Below, in pieces: positions 1 through 11,545 of a DNA stretch of 64,000 bases (positions within the stretch are counted from its first letter, which is position 1; every line of letters starts with the position of its first letter). The position numbers and the translations under genes are program-made. The DNA comes from Pseudomonadota bacterium (GTDB taxonomy: Bacteria; Pseudomonadota; Alphaproteobacteria; Acetobacterales; Acetobacteraceae): the NCBI GenBank assembly GCA_021798915.1, contig JAJZBM010000001.1:186001-250000 (forward strand), written 5' to 3'. The notes below the pieces were generated by a model, which did no database searches, was not told the DNA's origin, and saw nothing but the letters and a program-made list of their open reading frames with translations.

Positions 1-2
1 AC

Positions 3-1655
3 GACAAGGGGATTCTCGATCTCACCGGCAATATCACGGTCGCCAATCTCGCCTTCACCGGCGCTTCGGTGCCGGCCTCTCTGGGCGGCAACGGCGCCGG
101 CATTCGCTATGAGGGCGGCAATCTCGTGCTCAACAACGATGCCTTTTATGGCAATCAGGACGGGATGCTCGCCAACCCCGACCCGACCGGCAGCATCACC
201 ATCAATGATTCCTACTTCTCCGATAACGGCTCCGGCACCGGCTATACCCATAACCTCTATGTCAACGAGGTCGGAACGCTGCTGATCAATGACAGCACCT
301 TCACCGACGCTCAGGTCGGCCACGAAATCAAGAGCCGGGCGCTCAACACCATCATCACCAACAGCACCATCGCCGATGGCCCGAGCGGCACCGCGAGCTA
401 TGCGATCGATCTCCCCAATGGCGGTAACGCCACCATCGTCGGCAATCTGATCGAGAAGGGGCCGAATTCCGAAAATCCGACGATGATCTCGGCCGGCGAG
501 GAAGGCGGCGTCTATGCCAATTCCACCCTCACCATCAGCGACAATACGCTGCTCAATGATCTCGTCTCGCCATCCTCGCTTGCGGTGATGAACGCGACCG
601 GAAGCATCGCCGCGATCGAGGATAATGCGTTCTATGGCCTGACACCGGCGCAAATCGTGAGCGGGCCGGCGGTGGTCGCGGGCAACACGCTGCTTGCCGC
701 GGAACCCGCGCCGCCGAACCTCGCGCCAAGTATCCCTGGGGCTCTGGCGACGGTCGAGATCGGTGCCAGCAGCGCGCCGCAGACGCTGACCAGTTCGGAC
801 AATCTCATCGTCGGCGGGACAACGGCGCTGACCATCACCGATCAGGCCGGCGACAACACCATTCTCGGCGGCGCCGGCGGCCTCACCGTCACCGGTTTCA
901 CCGGCGATCAGATCGTCACCGCCGCTGGCGCTGCCGATACCATCACGCTCGCCGGTCTCAATGCTACCCTCGACAGTCTCGGCGCCGACACCATTGCCGC
1001 GGCCGCCGGCAGCAACACCATCTTCGCCGCCGGGAACGCCATCATCACCACCGCCGCCGGCACCAGCAATACCATCACGCTGGCCGGTAACGCGCTGGTG
1101 AACAGTGGCGGGAGCGATCTCATCCAGCTCGGCGCCGGCAATGACACCATCAATGCCACCGGCGCGGTCACGGTGCTCGGCGGCGCCGGCAATGCAACGA
1201 TCAATGGCGGTGCCGGCGATGTCACCTTCATCGCCGGCACCGGGACCGCGAGCCTCCAAGGTGGCGCCGGCGCGCTCGACGTCACCGCCGGGTCCGGCAA
1301 CCTCACGCTGACCGGCGGCAGCGGCAATGACAGTTTCCTCGCCGGCACCGGCAACGCCGTCTTGAACCCCGGCAGCGGCGCCAACACCATCACCCTCGGC
1401 AGCGGCGAGACCACGGTCAATCTCGGCTCCGGCAGCACGACCTTCTATCTGTCGGCGAGCCATCCCGGCGGCACCGATATCCTCAATGACTGGCAAATCA
1501 TCGGCGATGTCCTGGAGCCGGAGGGCTATGGCAGCGGGCTTCCGGTTGCGAAAGCCTGGGCCGTGCCGACCCCTTCGGGCGAGATGCAACTGAACCTCGT
1601 CCTCACCGATAACACCCATCTCGCGTTGACCCAGGCGGTTATCCAGCATTACTGA
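3..1655 (+). CDS. Beta-helix / RTX-like glycine-rich repeat protein (5' truncated by window edge)
   Basis: Frame is open back to base 3; N-terminal part resembles a parallel beta-helix (ITINDSYFSDN..., NSTI.DGPSG), C-terminal part has many GGxGN/GAGNDTI repeats. Confidence 0.75.
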   Translation, partial: DKGILDLTGNITVANLAFTGASVPASLGGNGAGIRYEGGNLVLNNDAFYGNQDGMLANPDPTGSITINDSYFSDNGSGTGYTHNLYVNEVGTLLINDSTFTDAQVGHEIKSRALNTIITNSTIADGPSGTASYAIDLPNGGNATIVGNLIEKGPNSENPTMISAGEEGGVYANSTLTISDNTLLNDLVSPSSLAVMNATGSIAAIEDNAFYGLTPAQIVSGPAVVAGNTLLAAEPAPPNLAPSIPGALATVEIGASSAPQTLTSSDNLIVGGTTALTITDQAGDNTILGGAGGLTVTGFTGDQIVTAAGAADTITLAGLNATLDSLGADTIAAAAGSNTIFAAGNAIITTAAGTSNTITLAGNALVNSGGSDLIQLGAGNDTINATGAVTVLGGAGNATINGGAGDVTFIAGTGTASLQGGAGALDVTAGSGNLTLTGGSGNDSFLAGTGNAVLNPGSGANTITLGSGETTVNLGSGSTTFYLSASHPGGTDILNDWQIIGDVLEPEGYGSGLPVAKAWAVPTPSGEMQLNLVLTDNTHLALTQAVIQHY

Positions 1656-1775
1656 AGCGAGCGGAATGAACCGCTCCGGTTTTGCCGGAGGTCATCCCTC
1701 TGCGTCGGGCGGCGCGTGACGCTGCGGCCGGGCTCTGCTAGAGCGCGGACCAGAGAGTAATGGGGTCGCGAGCGC

Positions 1776-2663
1776 ATGGGGCGATATAAGGGCGTTGCGC
1801 TCGGCAGCATCGTCGTCAGTGTTCCGGTGATCGCCATCAAGGGGCTCGCCTGGTGGCATACCGGGGGGGCGGCGCTGTTTTCGGACGCGCTGGAGAGCCT
1901 GATCCACCCGGCAACCGCGCTGCTGACCTTTGGCGCGCTCTGGTTCGCCGCGCGCCCGGCCGACAGCAACCACCCGTTCGGCCACGGCAAGGCGGAATTC
2001 TTCGCCGCGGTCATCGAGGGCGGGCTGATCGTCGCCGCCGCCGGGGCGATTTTGCAGCACGCCTGGCTGGTTTGGCGCGGTGGACCGCTTTTGCTCGACC
2101 CGATCCTCGGCCTCGCCCTCAATGCCGGCGCGACGCTGCTCAACGGTGCCTGGGGCGTGGTTCTGGTCCGTGCCGGGCGGCGGCTGCGCTCGCCGGCGTT
2201 CCGGGCGGATGGGCTGCATCTCCTCACTGATGTCGCGACCTCGGCCGGCCTTCTCCTCGGCCTCGTGCTCGCGCTTGCGACCGGGTCCCTCTGGCTCGAC
2301 CCGCTGCTCGCCGCCGCCACCGCGGTTTACGTCCTGGTCACCGGGTTTTTCCTGATCCGCGCCTCGGTGGACGGCCTCATGGACGCGGCGCCGAGCCCGG
2401 CGGTGGTCGCGCGGATCAAGACGCTGGTCGCCGAGCACGCGCAAGGCGCGCTCGAGGTGCATGATCTTCGCACCCGCAACGCCGGGCAGACGACATTCCT
2501 GCAATTCCATCTCGTCGTGCCCGGCGACATGACGGTTGACGAGGCGCATGCCATCTGCGATCGGATCGAAACCGCGCTGCGCAACGAAATGGCCGGGCTG
2601 GTCGCCACCATTCATGTCGAACCCGAGAGCAAGGCAAAGCATCACGGCGTGGTCGTGGTCTGA
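1776..2663 (+). CDS. Cation diffusion facilitator family transporter
   Basis: Multi-TM protein with SDALESLIHP, HPFGHGKAEFFAA motifs and C-terminal cytoplasmic domain typical of CDF. Confidence 0.9.
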   Translation: MGRYKGVALGSIVVSVPVIAIKGLAWWHTGGAALFSDALESLIHPATALLTFGALWFAARPADSNHPFGHGKAEFFAAVIEGGLIVAAAGAILQHAWLVWRGGPLLLDPILGLALNAGATLLNGAWGVVLVRAGRRLRSPAFRADGLHLLTDVATSAGLLLGLVLALATGSLWLDPLLAAATAVYVLVTGFFLIRASVDGLMDAAPSPAVVARIKTLVAEHAQGALEVHDLRTRNAGQTTFLQFHLVVPGDMTVDEAHAICDRIETALRNEMAGLVATIHVEPESKAKHHGVVVV

Positions 2664-2670
2664 TCCCGCC

Positions 2671-3450
2671 ATGCGCGCCGCCTTGCCGATCTCACGCCCG
2701 GCGAGCGGCGGGGTGAGGCACGCCTTCGCGGTCTCCGCCGGGGCGCATCTCTTCGTACTGGCGCTGCTGCTGCTCCGCATCGTGCCCTTCGGCGCGCCGG
2801 TCAAGGAGGCGAGGCCGCCGCTCGCCAAGGTCGAGCTGGTCGTCCAGGACACGCCGACGGTCGGCGATGGTCCACGCGAAAAACCACAAAAACCGGCGCC
2901 ACCCGCCGCCGCGCCGGCCGCCGAGACCGCGCCAGACGCCAAGCCCGCGGCCCGGCCAACGCCGCCGCTTCCCCCCCTCCCGGCGGCGGACAAGCAGGAT
3001 CAGGTGACGCTGCCGAAGACCGAGCCAACCGCCACCGCCGCGACAGAAGCCCGCCCGGCGCCGCCGAGCCCGCCGGCCCGCCCGAGCCACGCCGCCCCGG
3101 CGGTCAGGCTCGGCCTCGGCGGCGATCCCGGCACCGGCCTCGTCCATGGCCCCAACGTCATCCCAGCCGGACCCGACTCGACCGTCCATAACATTCCCCC
3201 CGCCTATCCCGAGGCCGCGGCGATGCTGCATGAACAGGGGCGGGTCATGCTCCTCGTTCATGTCGCGCCCGATGGCCGCGCGGCGGCGGTGGACGTGGTT
3301 GAGAGTTCCGGCTACCTGCTGCTCGATCGCGCCGCCCATGACGCGGTGGCGAAATGGCGCTTTCGCCCCGCCATGGCCGGCGACGCACCGGTGGCCTCGG
3401 AAATGCCGATCGAGATCAATTTCGATCTCGAAAATAAACGGGCGCGGTAG
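2671..3450 (+). CDS. TonB family protein / energy transducer TonB
   Basis: N-terminal TM, Pro/Ala-rich linker, C-terminal TonB domain (IPPAYPEAAAMLHEQGRVMLLVHVAPDGRAAAVDVVESSGY); start moved from ORF start to ATG 2671. Confidence 0.85.
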   Translation: MRAALPISRPASGGVRHAFAVSAGAHLFVLALLLLRIVPFGAPVKEARPPLAKVELVVQDTPTVGDGPREKPQKPAPPAAAPAAETAPDAKPAARPTPPLPPLPAADKQDQVTLPKTEPTATAATEARPAPPSPPARPSHAAPAVRLGLGGDPGTGLVHGPNVIPAGPDSTVHNIPPAYPEAAAMLHEQGRVMLLVHVAPDGRAAAVDVVESSGYLLLDRAAHDAVAKWRFRPAMAGDAPVASEMPIEINFDLENKRAR

Positions 3451-3505
3451 ATTTCCGGCCGCCGAACGGCAAGAGAGCCGAACAGCGAGAGAGAGGGGCG
3501 ACAGC

Positions 3506-4090
3506 ATGGTGAGAATAGACCGGGTCACGACGCGTGGCGGCGATGGCGGGGAGACCTCGCTCGGCGACGGCACACGGCTTCCCAAGGACGCCGCCCGCAT
3601 CGTCGTGATCGGCGCCGTCGACGAGGCCAATGCCGCGCTCGGCGTGCTTCGCCTCCACACCCAGGCGATGGCGGAGATCGATGCCATGCTCGGGCGCATC
3701 CAGAACGACCTCTTCGATCTCGGCGCCGATCTCGCGACCCCCGAGACGCCAGAAGGCGACCGAACCGGGGGCAAGGCGCGCCTCCGCCTCACCGCGTCCC
3801 AGGTCGCGCGGCTGGAGGCGGAGATCGCGGCCCTCAATACCGGCCTCGCGCCCCTCCGGAGCTTCGTCCTGCCCGGCGGCACCGCGGCCGCCGCTTATGC
3901 CCATCTCGCCCGCACGATCGCCCGCCGCGCCGAGCGCGACACCGTGCATCTCGCCGCGATCGAGCCCCTCAACCCGGCGCTGATCCCCTATCTCAACCGG
4001 CTCTCCGACCTGCTTTTCGTGCTTTCACGGCGCTTCAATGCCCCCGACCGCGACGTGCTCTGGCAGCCCGGGGCGACACGGGAAGTCTGA
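3506..4090 (+). CDS. Cob(I)yrinic acid a,c-diamide adenosyltransferase, PduO type
   Basis: MVRIDRVTTRGGDGGETSLGDGTRLPKD...DEANAALG...IQNDLFDLGADLATP...NRLSDLLFVLSR motifs. Confidence 0.93.
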   Translation: MVRIDRVTTRGGDGGETSLGDGTRLPKDAARIVVIGAVDEANAALGVLRLHTQAMAEIDAMLGRIQNDLFDLGADLATPETPEGDRTGGKARLRLTASQVARLEAEIAALNTGLAPLRSFVLPGGTAAAAYAHLARTIARRAERDTVHLAAIEPLNPALIPYLNRLSDLLFVLSRRFNAPDRDVLWQPGATREV

Positions 4091-4118
4091 GCCGCGCCGA
4101 CCGGGGTGCCCCCGGCGA

Positions 4119-4970
4119 TCACCGGCCGCCGCCCTCGCCGGTATGCCGGGGCGCCACATCCAGGGGCGGCGCGGCGAACGTGGCGCGGGTCGCGGCGTCG
4201 ATGCCGGCATCGCAAATGACGCTGTCGAACGCCGATAAGGGGGCGAAGAAGGCGGGCTTGGCGCGCCCGAACTTGGTGTGATCGACGACCAGATGGCGGC
4301 ACTGCGCCGCCGCCAGGGCCGCCTCCTTGATCGGCACCTCGTGGAAATGCCAGCAACTCGCGCCGCGCCCCGGATCGACGCCCCCGGCCGAGAAGAAACC
4401 GCGCGTGATGCCGAGCCGGCGAAGATGGCGCGGCGCCGCCTCGGCCGAGAACGTCGCCGAGGAGGGATGAAACACGCCGCCCAGCAGCACGACCTGGGTG
4501 TTGGGCCGCCGGCAGGCGAGATTGGCGATGTTGAGGGCGTAGCACACCACGGTGAGCGCGATGCCTTCCGGCAATGCCGCGACCAGATAGGGGAGGGTGG
4601 TGCCGCAATCGATGAACAGCGTGTCGCCTTCGCGCACCAGCCGCGCCGCGTGCCGCGCCGCCGCCCGTTTCGCCAGCGCCTCGCTTTCCTGCTCGCGATC
4701 GAGGACATAGCGGCCGCCGCGCGCGGCCAGCGGCGCGGCGGAAGAGGCCAGCGTCACATGGCCGCCGAGCAGCGCGAGATCCCGCGCCGCCGATTCGTCG
4801 CCGGCGAGGTCGCGCCGCAGCGTCATCGGCGAGACATCGAGCGCTTGCGCCGCCTCGGTCAGCCGTAATGCGCCTTGCGCCCGCACCAGCCGGCCAAGCG
4901 CCCGGAGACGCCGATCACGCCGCGTGGCGCTTCCCCCGTTCGTCGAACGCCGCTCCGTTGTCCCGCCCAT
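4119..4970 (-). CDS. DeoR/GlpR family transcriptional regulator
   Basis: N-terminal HTH (LTEAAQALDVSPMTLRRDL) and C-terminal DeoR sensor domain; divergent from deoC. Confidence 0.9.
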   Translation of the reverse strand: MGGTTERRSTNGGSATRRDRRLRALGRLVRAQGALRLTEAAQALDVSPMTLRRDLAGDESAARDLALLGGHVTLASSAAPLAARGGRYVLDREQESEALAKRAAARHAARLVREGDTLFIDCGTTLPYLVAALPEGIALTVVCYALNIANLACRRPNTQVVLLGGVFHPSSATFSAEAAPRHLRRLGITRGFFSAGGVDPGRGASCWHFHEVPIKEAALAAAQCRHLVVDHTKFGRAKPAFFAPLSAFDSVICDAGIDAATRATFAAPPLDVAPRHTGEGGGR

Positions 4971-5017
4971 GGTCTCGCTTGACTCGTCCGCTGCCTGATG
5001 TGAAGCTTACCACAAAT

Positions 5018-5031
5018 GTGACATCTGTCAC
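5018..5031. promoter_or_regulatory. Perfect inverted repeat GTGACA-tc-TGTCAC in the deoR/deoC intergenic region, candidate operator
   Basis: Direct reading; lies between divergent regulator and deoC starts. Confidence 0.5.
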
Positions 5032-5080
5032 GCAAACGCGCCGGCCCGGCCGGCCCGCTAGGGAGGGGTTTCAGGTCCGC

Positions 5081-5782
5081 ATGAACGACGCGCCCGCCCC
5101 ATTTGCGCCCACCCCATCCGCGCTCGCCGCCATCATCGACCACACCCTTCTCCGCCCGGACGCGACCGCGGAAGCGGTGCGCCAATTATGTGATGAAGCG
5201 GTCGCTTTCCGGTTCCATGCGGTCTGCGTCAACCCGCTCTGGGTCGCCGCGGCGCGCCGGGTGCTGGCGGCGGCGCCGGTCGCGGTGTGTGCGGTCGTCG
5301 CCTTCCCGTTCGGCGCGACACCGGCGGCCAACAAGGCGGCCGAGGCGGCGCGGGCGGTGGCCGATGGCGCCGCCGAGATCGACATGGTGATCGCGATCGG
5401 CGCGCTGAAATCGGGCGATCACGACGCCGTCCGCGCCGATATCGCGGCGGTGCGGCGGGCGGTGCCGGCGGCGCTGCTCAAGGTCATCATCGAGACGGCG
5501 CTGCTGACGGAGGCGGAAAAGATCGCCGCCTGCAGGCTCGCCGTCGCCGCCGGGGCGGATTTCGTCAAAACCTCGACCGGTTATGGCGGCGGCGGCGCGA
5601 CCATCGCCGATATCGCTTTGATGCGCCGCATCGTCGGGCCGAAACTCGGCGTCAAGGCATCGGGCGGCATTCGTGACACCGCCACCGCGAACGCCATGAT
5701 CGCCGCCGGCGCCAACCGCATCGGTGCCAGCGCGAGCCTCGTTCTCGTCGGCGCGGCCAAGGCGTCGGCCGACAGCGATTAG
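5081..5782 (+). CDS. deoC: Deoxyribose-phosphate aldolase
   Basis: IDHTLLRPDAT, LLKVIIETALLT, DFVKTSTGYGGGGAT, VKASGGIRD motifs; ATG at 5081. Confidence 0.95.
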   Translation: MNDAPAPFAPTPSALAAIIDHTLLRPDATAEAVRQLCDEAVAFRFHAVCVNPLWVAAARRVLAAAPVAVCAVVAFPFGATPAANKAAEAARAVADGAAEIDMVIAIGALKSGDHDAVRADIAAVRRAVPAALLKVIIETALLTEAEKIAACRLAVAAGADFVKTSTGYGGGGATIADIALMRRIVGPKLGVKASGGIRDTATANAMIAAGANRIGASASLVLVGAAKASADSD

Positions 5783-5805
5783 AAACCCAAGGGAGGAAAA
5801 AAACC

Positions 5806-6879
5806 ATGGTCACACGCCGCGATTTCACCACGCTCTCGCTCGCCGCCCTGGCCGGCACCGGTCTCGGCCTCGGGATGCCGCGCGCCTTCGCAGCCTCGGG
5901 CCCGGTCGATACCGCGAAAGTCTCGCCGGCGATCACCGCCAAGGCGGTCGGCAAGAAATTCTCGATGGCGACCGTCGTCAAGGTCGACGGCATCGCCTGG
6001 TTCGACCGCATGCGCGAGGGCGTCAAGCAGTTCAAGACCGATACCGGCCACGACACCTGGATGGTCGGGCCGAGCCAGGCCGACGCTGCGGCGCAGGTCC
6101 AGATCGTCGAAAGCCTGATCGCGCAGGGCGTCGATGCGATCTGCATCGTTCCCTTCTCGGTGGAGGCGGTCGAGCCGGTGCTGAAGAAGGCGCGCGCCCA
6201 GGGCATCGTCGTGATCTCGCATGAGGCATCGAACCTCATCAACACCGATTACGACGTCGAGGCCTTCGACAACCGCGCCTATGGCGCCAAGCTCATGGAA
6301 GTCCTCGGCCAGCAGATGGGCGGCGAGGGCGGCTATATCTGCACCGTCGGCAGCCTCACCTCGCAATCCCAGAATGAGTGGATCGACGGCGGCATCGCCT
6401 ATCAGAAGCAGCATTTCCCGAAAATGTTCGAGGTGACGAAGCGCATCGAGACCTATGACGATGCCAATACCGACTACAACAAACTCAAGGAGGTGCTGAC
6501 CGCCTATCCGAACCTCAAGGGCATTCTCGGCGGCCCGATGCCGACCTCCGCCGGCGCCGGCCGGCTGATCGCCGAACGCGGCCTCGCCGGCAAGCTGTTT
6601 TTCTCCGGCACCGGCCTCGTCTCCGTCGCCGGTCAATATCTGAAGAACGGCGATATCAGCTATATCCAGTTCTGGGATCCGGCGGTTGCCGGCTATGCGA
6701 TGAACATCCTCGCGGTGATGGCGCTCGCCAAGCAGCGCGCCGCGATCAAGGCCGGCCTCGATCTCGGGCTGAGCGGCTATACCGATCTCACCACGCCGAA
6801 CGCGGCGCGGCCCAATCTGCTCTACGGCGCCGGCTGGGTCGGCGTGACCAAGGAAAATATGAACCAGTATAATTTCTGA
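5806..6879 (+). CDS. Sugar ABC transporter substrate-binding protein (RbsB/LsrB-like periplasmic binding protein)
   Basis: Signal peptide, periplasmic-binding fold sequence (MREGVKQFKTDTGHDTWMVGPSQADAAAQVQIVESLIAQGVDAICI), operon with ABC ATPase and permeases. Confidence 0.9.
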   Translation: MVTRRDFTTLSLAALAGTGLGLGMPRAFAASGPVDTAKVSPAITAKAVGKKFSMATVVKVDGIAWFDRMREGVKQFKTDTGHDTWMVGPSQADAAAQVQIVESLIAQGVDAICIVPFSVEAVEPVLKKARAQGIVVISHEASNLINTDYDVEAFDNRAYGAKLMEVLGQQMGGEGGYICTVGSLTSQSQNEWIDGGIAYQKQHFPKMFEVTKRIETYDDANTDYNKLKEVLTAYPNLKGILGGPMPTSAGAGRLIAERGLAGKLFFSGTGLVSVAGQYLKNGDISYIQFWDPAVAGYAMNILAVMALAKQRAAIKAGLDLGLSGYTDLTTPNAARPNLLYGAGWVGVTKENMNQYNF

Positions 6880-6918
6880 TCGCATGCCGCGCGGGGGCGC
6901 CCCCGCGCGGCTCCGGCC

Positions 6919-8417
<1,499 letters not shown>

Positions 8418-8421
<4 letters not shown>

Positions 8422-9401
8422 GTTTTCTTTCGCTGCGCCGTTCGGAGACGGTGATCGCGCTGGTGCTGATCGCGGCGATGGTGCTGATCGGCCTGATCAA
8501 TCCGGCCTTCTGGAGCCTCTCCAACCTGTTCAGCCTGGCACGCAGCAACGTCATCGTCGGCCTCATGGCGCTCGGCGTCCTGATGGTGATGATCTCGGGC
8601 GGGATCGATGTCTCCTTCCCCGCCTTCGCCGTCGCTGCGATGTATCTCACCATCCGCGCGATGCTGGCCTGGGATTGGCACGGCGTCATCGGCCCCTTCG
8701 CGCTGGCGACCGCGATCGGGTTTGCGCTCGGGCTGGTCAATGCGTTTTTCGTCAGCCGCCTGCGCATGATTCCGCTGATCGTGACACTCGGCACCGCCGC
8801 TGCGGTGCGCGGCGGGCTGCTCGGCCTGGTCGGCACCAGCCAGATCAATATCGACCGCATGCCGCAGGCGCTGATCGATTTCGGCAATACCACGCTGATC
8901 ACCCGCGCCGGGCCGGGCGGCACACATTTCGGCCTCTCGGCGATGATCGTCGTCTATCTGCTCGCCGCCCTCCTCGTGCATTTCTTTCTGACCCACACCC
9001 TGCTCGGCCGCGGCGTCTATGCCCTCGGCAGCGCCGCCGAGGCGGCACGGCGCGTCGGCTTCAACCCGACGGTGATCGTGTTCGCGGTCTATGGCCTCGC
9101 CGGCGCCCTCGCCGGTTTCGCCGGTTTGCTGCACGGATCGATGATCTGGCTCGCCAATCCACGTGATTTCGTCGGCGTCGAACTCGACGTGATCGCCGCC
9201 GTCGTGCTCGGCGGGGCCAGCATCTTCGGCGGGCGCGGCAGCGTGCTCGGCACGCTGCTCGGGGTGTTCATGCTGGTCATGGTGTCGAACAGCCTGATCC
9301 TCATGCATATCGCAACGACGTGGCAGCGGATCGTGGTCGGCGGTATCATCATCATCGCGACCACCGCAACCGCGCTCCGCGATCGCCGGCAAATCGTCTG
9401 A
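8418..9401 (+). CDS. Sugar ABC transporter permease (RbsC-like)
   Basis: Hydrophobic multi-TM, GGIDVSFPAF and GGASIFGGRGSVLGT motifs; ATG overlaps preceding stop. Confidence 0.92.
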
Positions 9402-10420
9402 TGAACCGTCCAGCAGCACGAGCCCTGATGCTAAAACCGATCCGCCGCGCCCTCGCCCTCGATGCCAATCTGCTGCAGCTCGTCGTGCTCGCGCTGTTCG
9501 TTTTCGCGCTGATGACGGCGCTGGTTCCCGACAAATTCCTGCGCCCCTACAACCTCATTTCCATCACCTATATCGCGCCGGAACTCGGGCTGCTCTCGAT
9601 CGCGATGATGGTCGCGATGCTGACCGGCGGGATCGATCTCTCGGTGATCGGCATCGCCAATCTCGGCGGCATCCTCGCCGGACTGTTCTTTCATGCCTAT
9701 GGCGGCGCGCATGGCGCGGGGCTGGCGGCGATGGGTGCGCTTCCGGTCGGCGCCGGCATCGCCATCGCCGTCGCCACCGGCCTGATCGCCGGCGCGGCCA
9801 ACGGGCTGCTGATCGCGCGGCTCCGTGTCACGCCGATCCTCGCAACCCTCGGCTCCGGCCAGGTGTTCACCGGCATCGCGCTGGTATTGACCGGCGGGCC
9901 GGCGATCGTCGGCTTTCCCGATGGCTGGACGATGATCGGCAACGGCGCCATCGCCGGCATCGCGGTGCCGCTTTTGGTTCTGCTCGCCCTCGCCGGCGCG
10001 GTCGCGTTGCTGCTCGGGCGGACATCGTTCGGCATCAGCCTCATCCTCATCGGCACCAATCCCAAGGCGGCGGTGTTCGCCGGGCTCAAGACGCGGCGCG
10101 CGCTGCTGCTCACCTATGTGCTGACCGGCGGCCTCGCCAGTGTCGCCGGCATCATCCTCTCCGGCCGCACCAACGCCGCCAAATCCGATTATGGTATTTC
10201 CTATCTTCTACAAGCGGTGCTGATCGCGGTGCTCGGTGGCACCGATCCGGCGGGCGGACGTGGCTCGGTCGCCGGGGTGATCGTCGCGCTTTTGGCGTTG
10301 ATGCTGCTCGCGAGCGGGATGCAGCTCATGCGGTTCAGCAATTTCCTGGTCGATGCGGTGTGGGGCGTGTTCCTGCTCGCCTCGATCGCCCTCAACGCCT
10401 GGCGCACCCGCCCGCGATGA
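9401..10420 (+). CDS. Sugar ABC transporter permease (RbsC-like), second copy
   Basis: GGIDLSVIGIANLGGILAG, GGTDPAGGRGSVAGV motifs; TGATG overlap with previous gene. Confidence 0.92.
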   Translation: MNRPAARALMLKPIRRALALDANLLQLVVLALFVFALMTALVPDKFLRPYNLISITYIAPELGLLSIAMMVAMLTGGIDLSVIGIANLGGILAGLFFHAYGGAHGAGLAAMGALPVGAGIAIAVATGLIAGAANGLLIARLRVTPILATLGSGQVFTGIALVLTGGPAIVGFPDGWTMIGNGAIAGIAVPLLVLLALAGAVALLLGRTSFGISLILIGTNPKAAVFAGLKTRRALLLTYVLTGGLASVAGIILSGRTNAAKSDYGISYLLQAVLIAVLGGTDPAGGRGSVAGVIVALLALMLLASGMQLMRFSNFLVDAVWGVFLLASIALNAWRTRPR

Positions 10421-10448
10421 ACGGGGACGAGATGAAGGGAGAGAGGCG

Positions 10449-11534
10449 ATGATCGAGACGCGGATCATTCTGCCGCGGTCGGTGTTCACCGCCGAGGAAC
10501 AGAGCTTGGTCAGCTTCGGCGCGCTCCGCGCCAGCGTCTTCCGCTATCCGAGCGGGATCGAGGCGGTCCGCCTCGCCAATCCGCGCGGCGCGGTGGTGGT
10601 GCTGCCGTTTTTCGGCCAGATGATCTGGCGGGCCGGGTTCGACGGGGTCGATCTCACCATGCAAAGCATGTTCCCGACCCCGCGCGCCAGCGCCGACATC
10701 GCCGGCACCTATGGCTGTTTCGCGTTCCATAGCGGCCTCCTCGCCAATGGCGTGCCCGGCGCCGAGGATACCCATCCCGTGCATGGCGAATTCCCCACCC
10801 TCGGGCTCGACGACGCGGCGTTGGAAGTGGGCGAGGGGGAGGAGGGGCCCTATCTCCGGCTGGTGAGCACGGTCGATCACGCCCGCGGCTTCGGCCCGCA
10901 TTACCGTGCGACGCCGACGGTCACGCTCGGCCTCGAAACCCGGTTCGCGATCGGGATGGCGGTCGAGAATCTCTCCTACCGGCCGATGCCGCTCATGTAT
11001 ATGTGCCACGTCAATTTCGCCTTCGTGCCCGGCGGCGAGATTCTGCAACCCCTGCCCTACGCGCCCGAGCGGACCGCCATCCGCCGCGCCGTGCCCGCGC
11101 ATGTCGCGCCGAGCCCGGCCTATCTCGCCCGGATCGAGGCGCTGGCCGCCGATCCGGGCCGCATGGCAAAGCTCGATCAGCCCGGGGATTACGATCCGGA
11201 GCAGGTTTTTTATCTCCGCGGCCTCGGCACGGATGCCGAGGGCCTGACCCATCTCATGCTGCGCCGGCCGGAGGGCGATGGTTTCGCGATCGCCTATCGG
11301 CCAGCGGAATTTCCGAAAACGGTGCGCTGGATCCTCGCCAACCCCGATCAATCGGTCGCCGCCTTCGCCCTGCCCGCGACCGCCGAGCCGGAGGGCTTCA
11401 CGGCGGAGAGCCGCAAGGGCAATGTGCGCGCCCTGGCGCCCGGCGCGCGGGCGGCGTTTTCGGTGCGCGTCGGCTATGTCGATCACCGCGAAGCCGCCGC
11501 GCTCGCCGGCGTGATCGCGGCGCTGCAGGCGTGA
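10449..11534 (+). CDS. DUF4432 / aldose 1-epimerase-like protein
   Basis: MIETRIILPRSVFTAEEQSLVSFGALRASVFRYPSGIEAVRLANPRG..., HGEFPTLGLDDA, LMYMCHVNFAF; recalled as DUF4432/galactose-mutarotase-like. Confidence 0.75.
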   Translation: MIETRIILPRSVFTAEEQSLVSFGALRASVFRYPSGIEAVRLANPRGAVVVLPFFGQMIWRAGFDGVDLTMQSMFPTPRASADIAGTYGCFAFHSGLLANGVPGAEDTHPVHGEFPTLGLDDAALEVGEGEEGPYLRLVSTVDHARGFGPHYRATPTVTLGLETRFAIGMAVENLSYRPMPLMYMCHVNFAFVPGGEILQPLPYAPERTAIRRAVPAHVAPSPAYLARIEALAADPGRMAKLDQPGDYDPEQVFYLRGLGTDAEGLTHLMLRRPEGDGFAIAYRPAEFPKTVRWILANPDQSVAAFALPATAEPEGFTAESRKGNVRALAPGARAAFSVRVGYVDHREAAALAGVIAALQA

Positions 11535-11545
11535 GGGAGGAGCGG

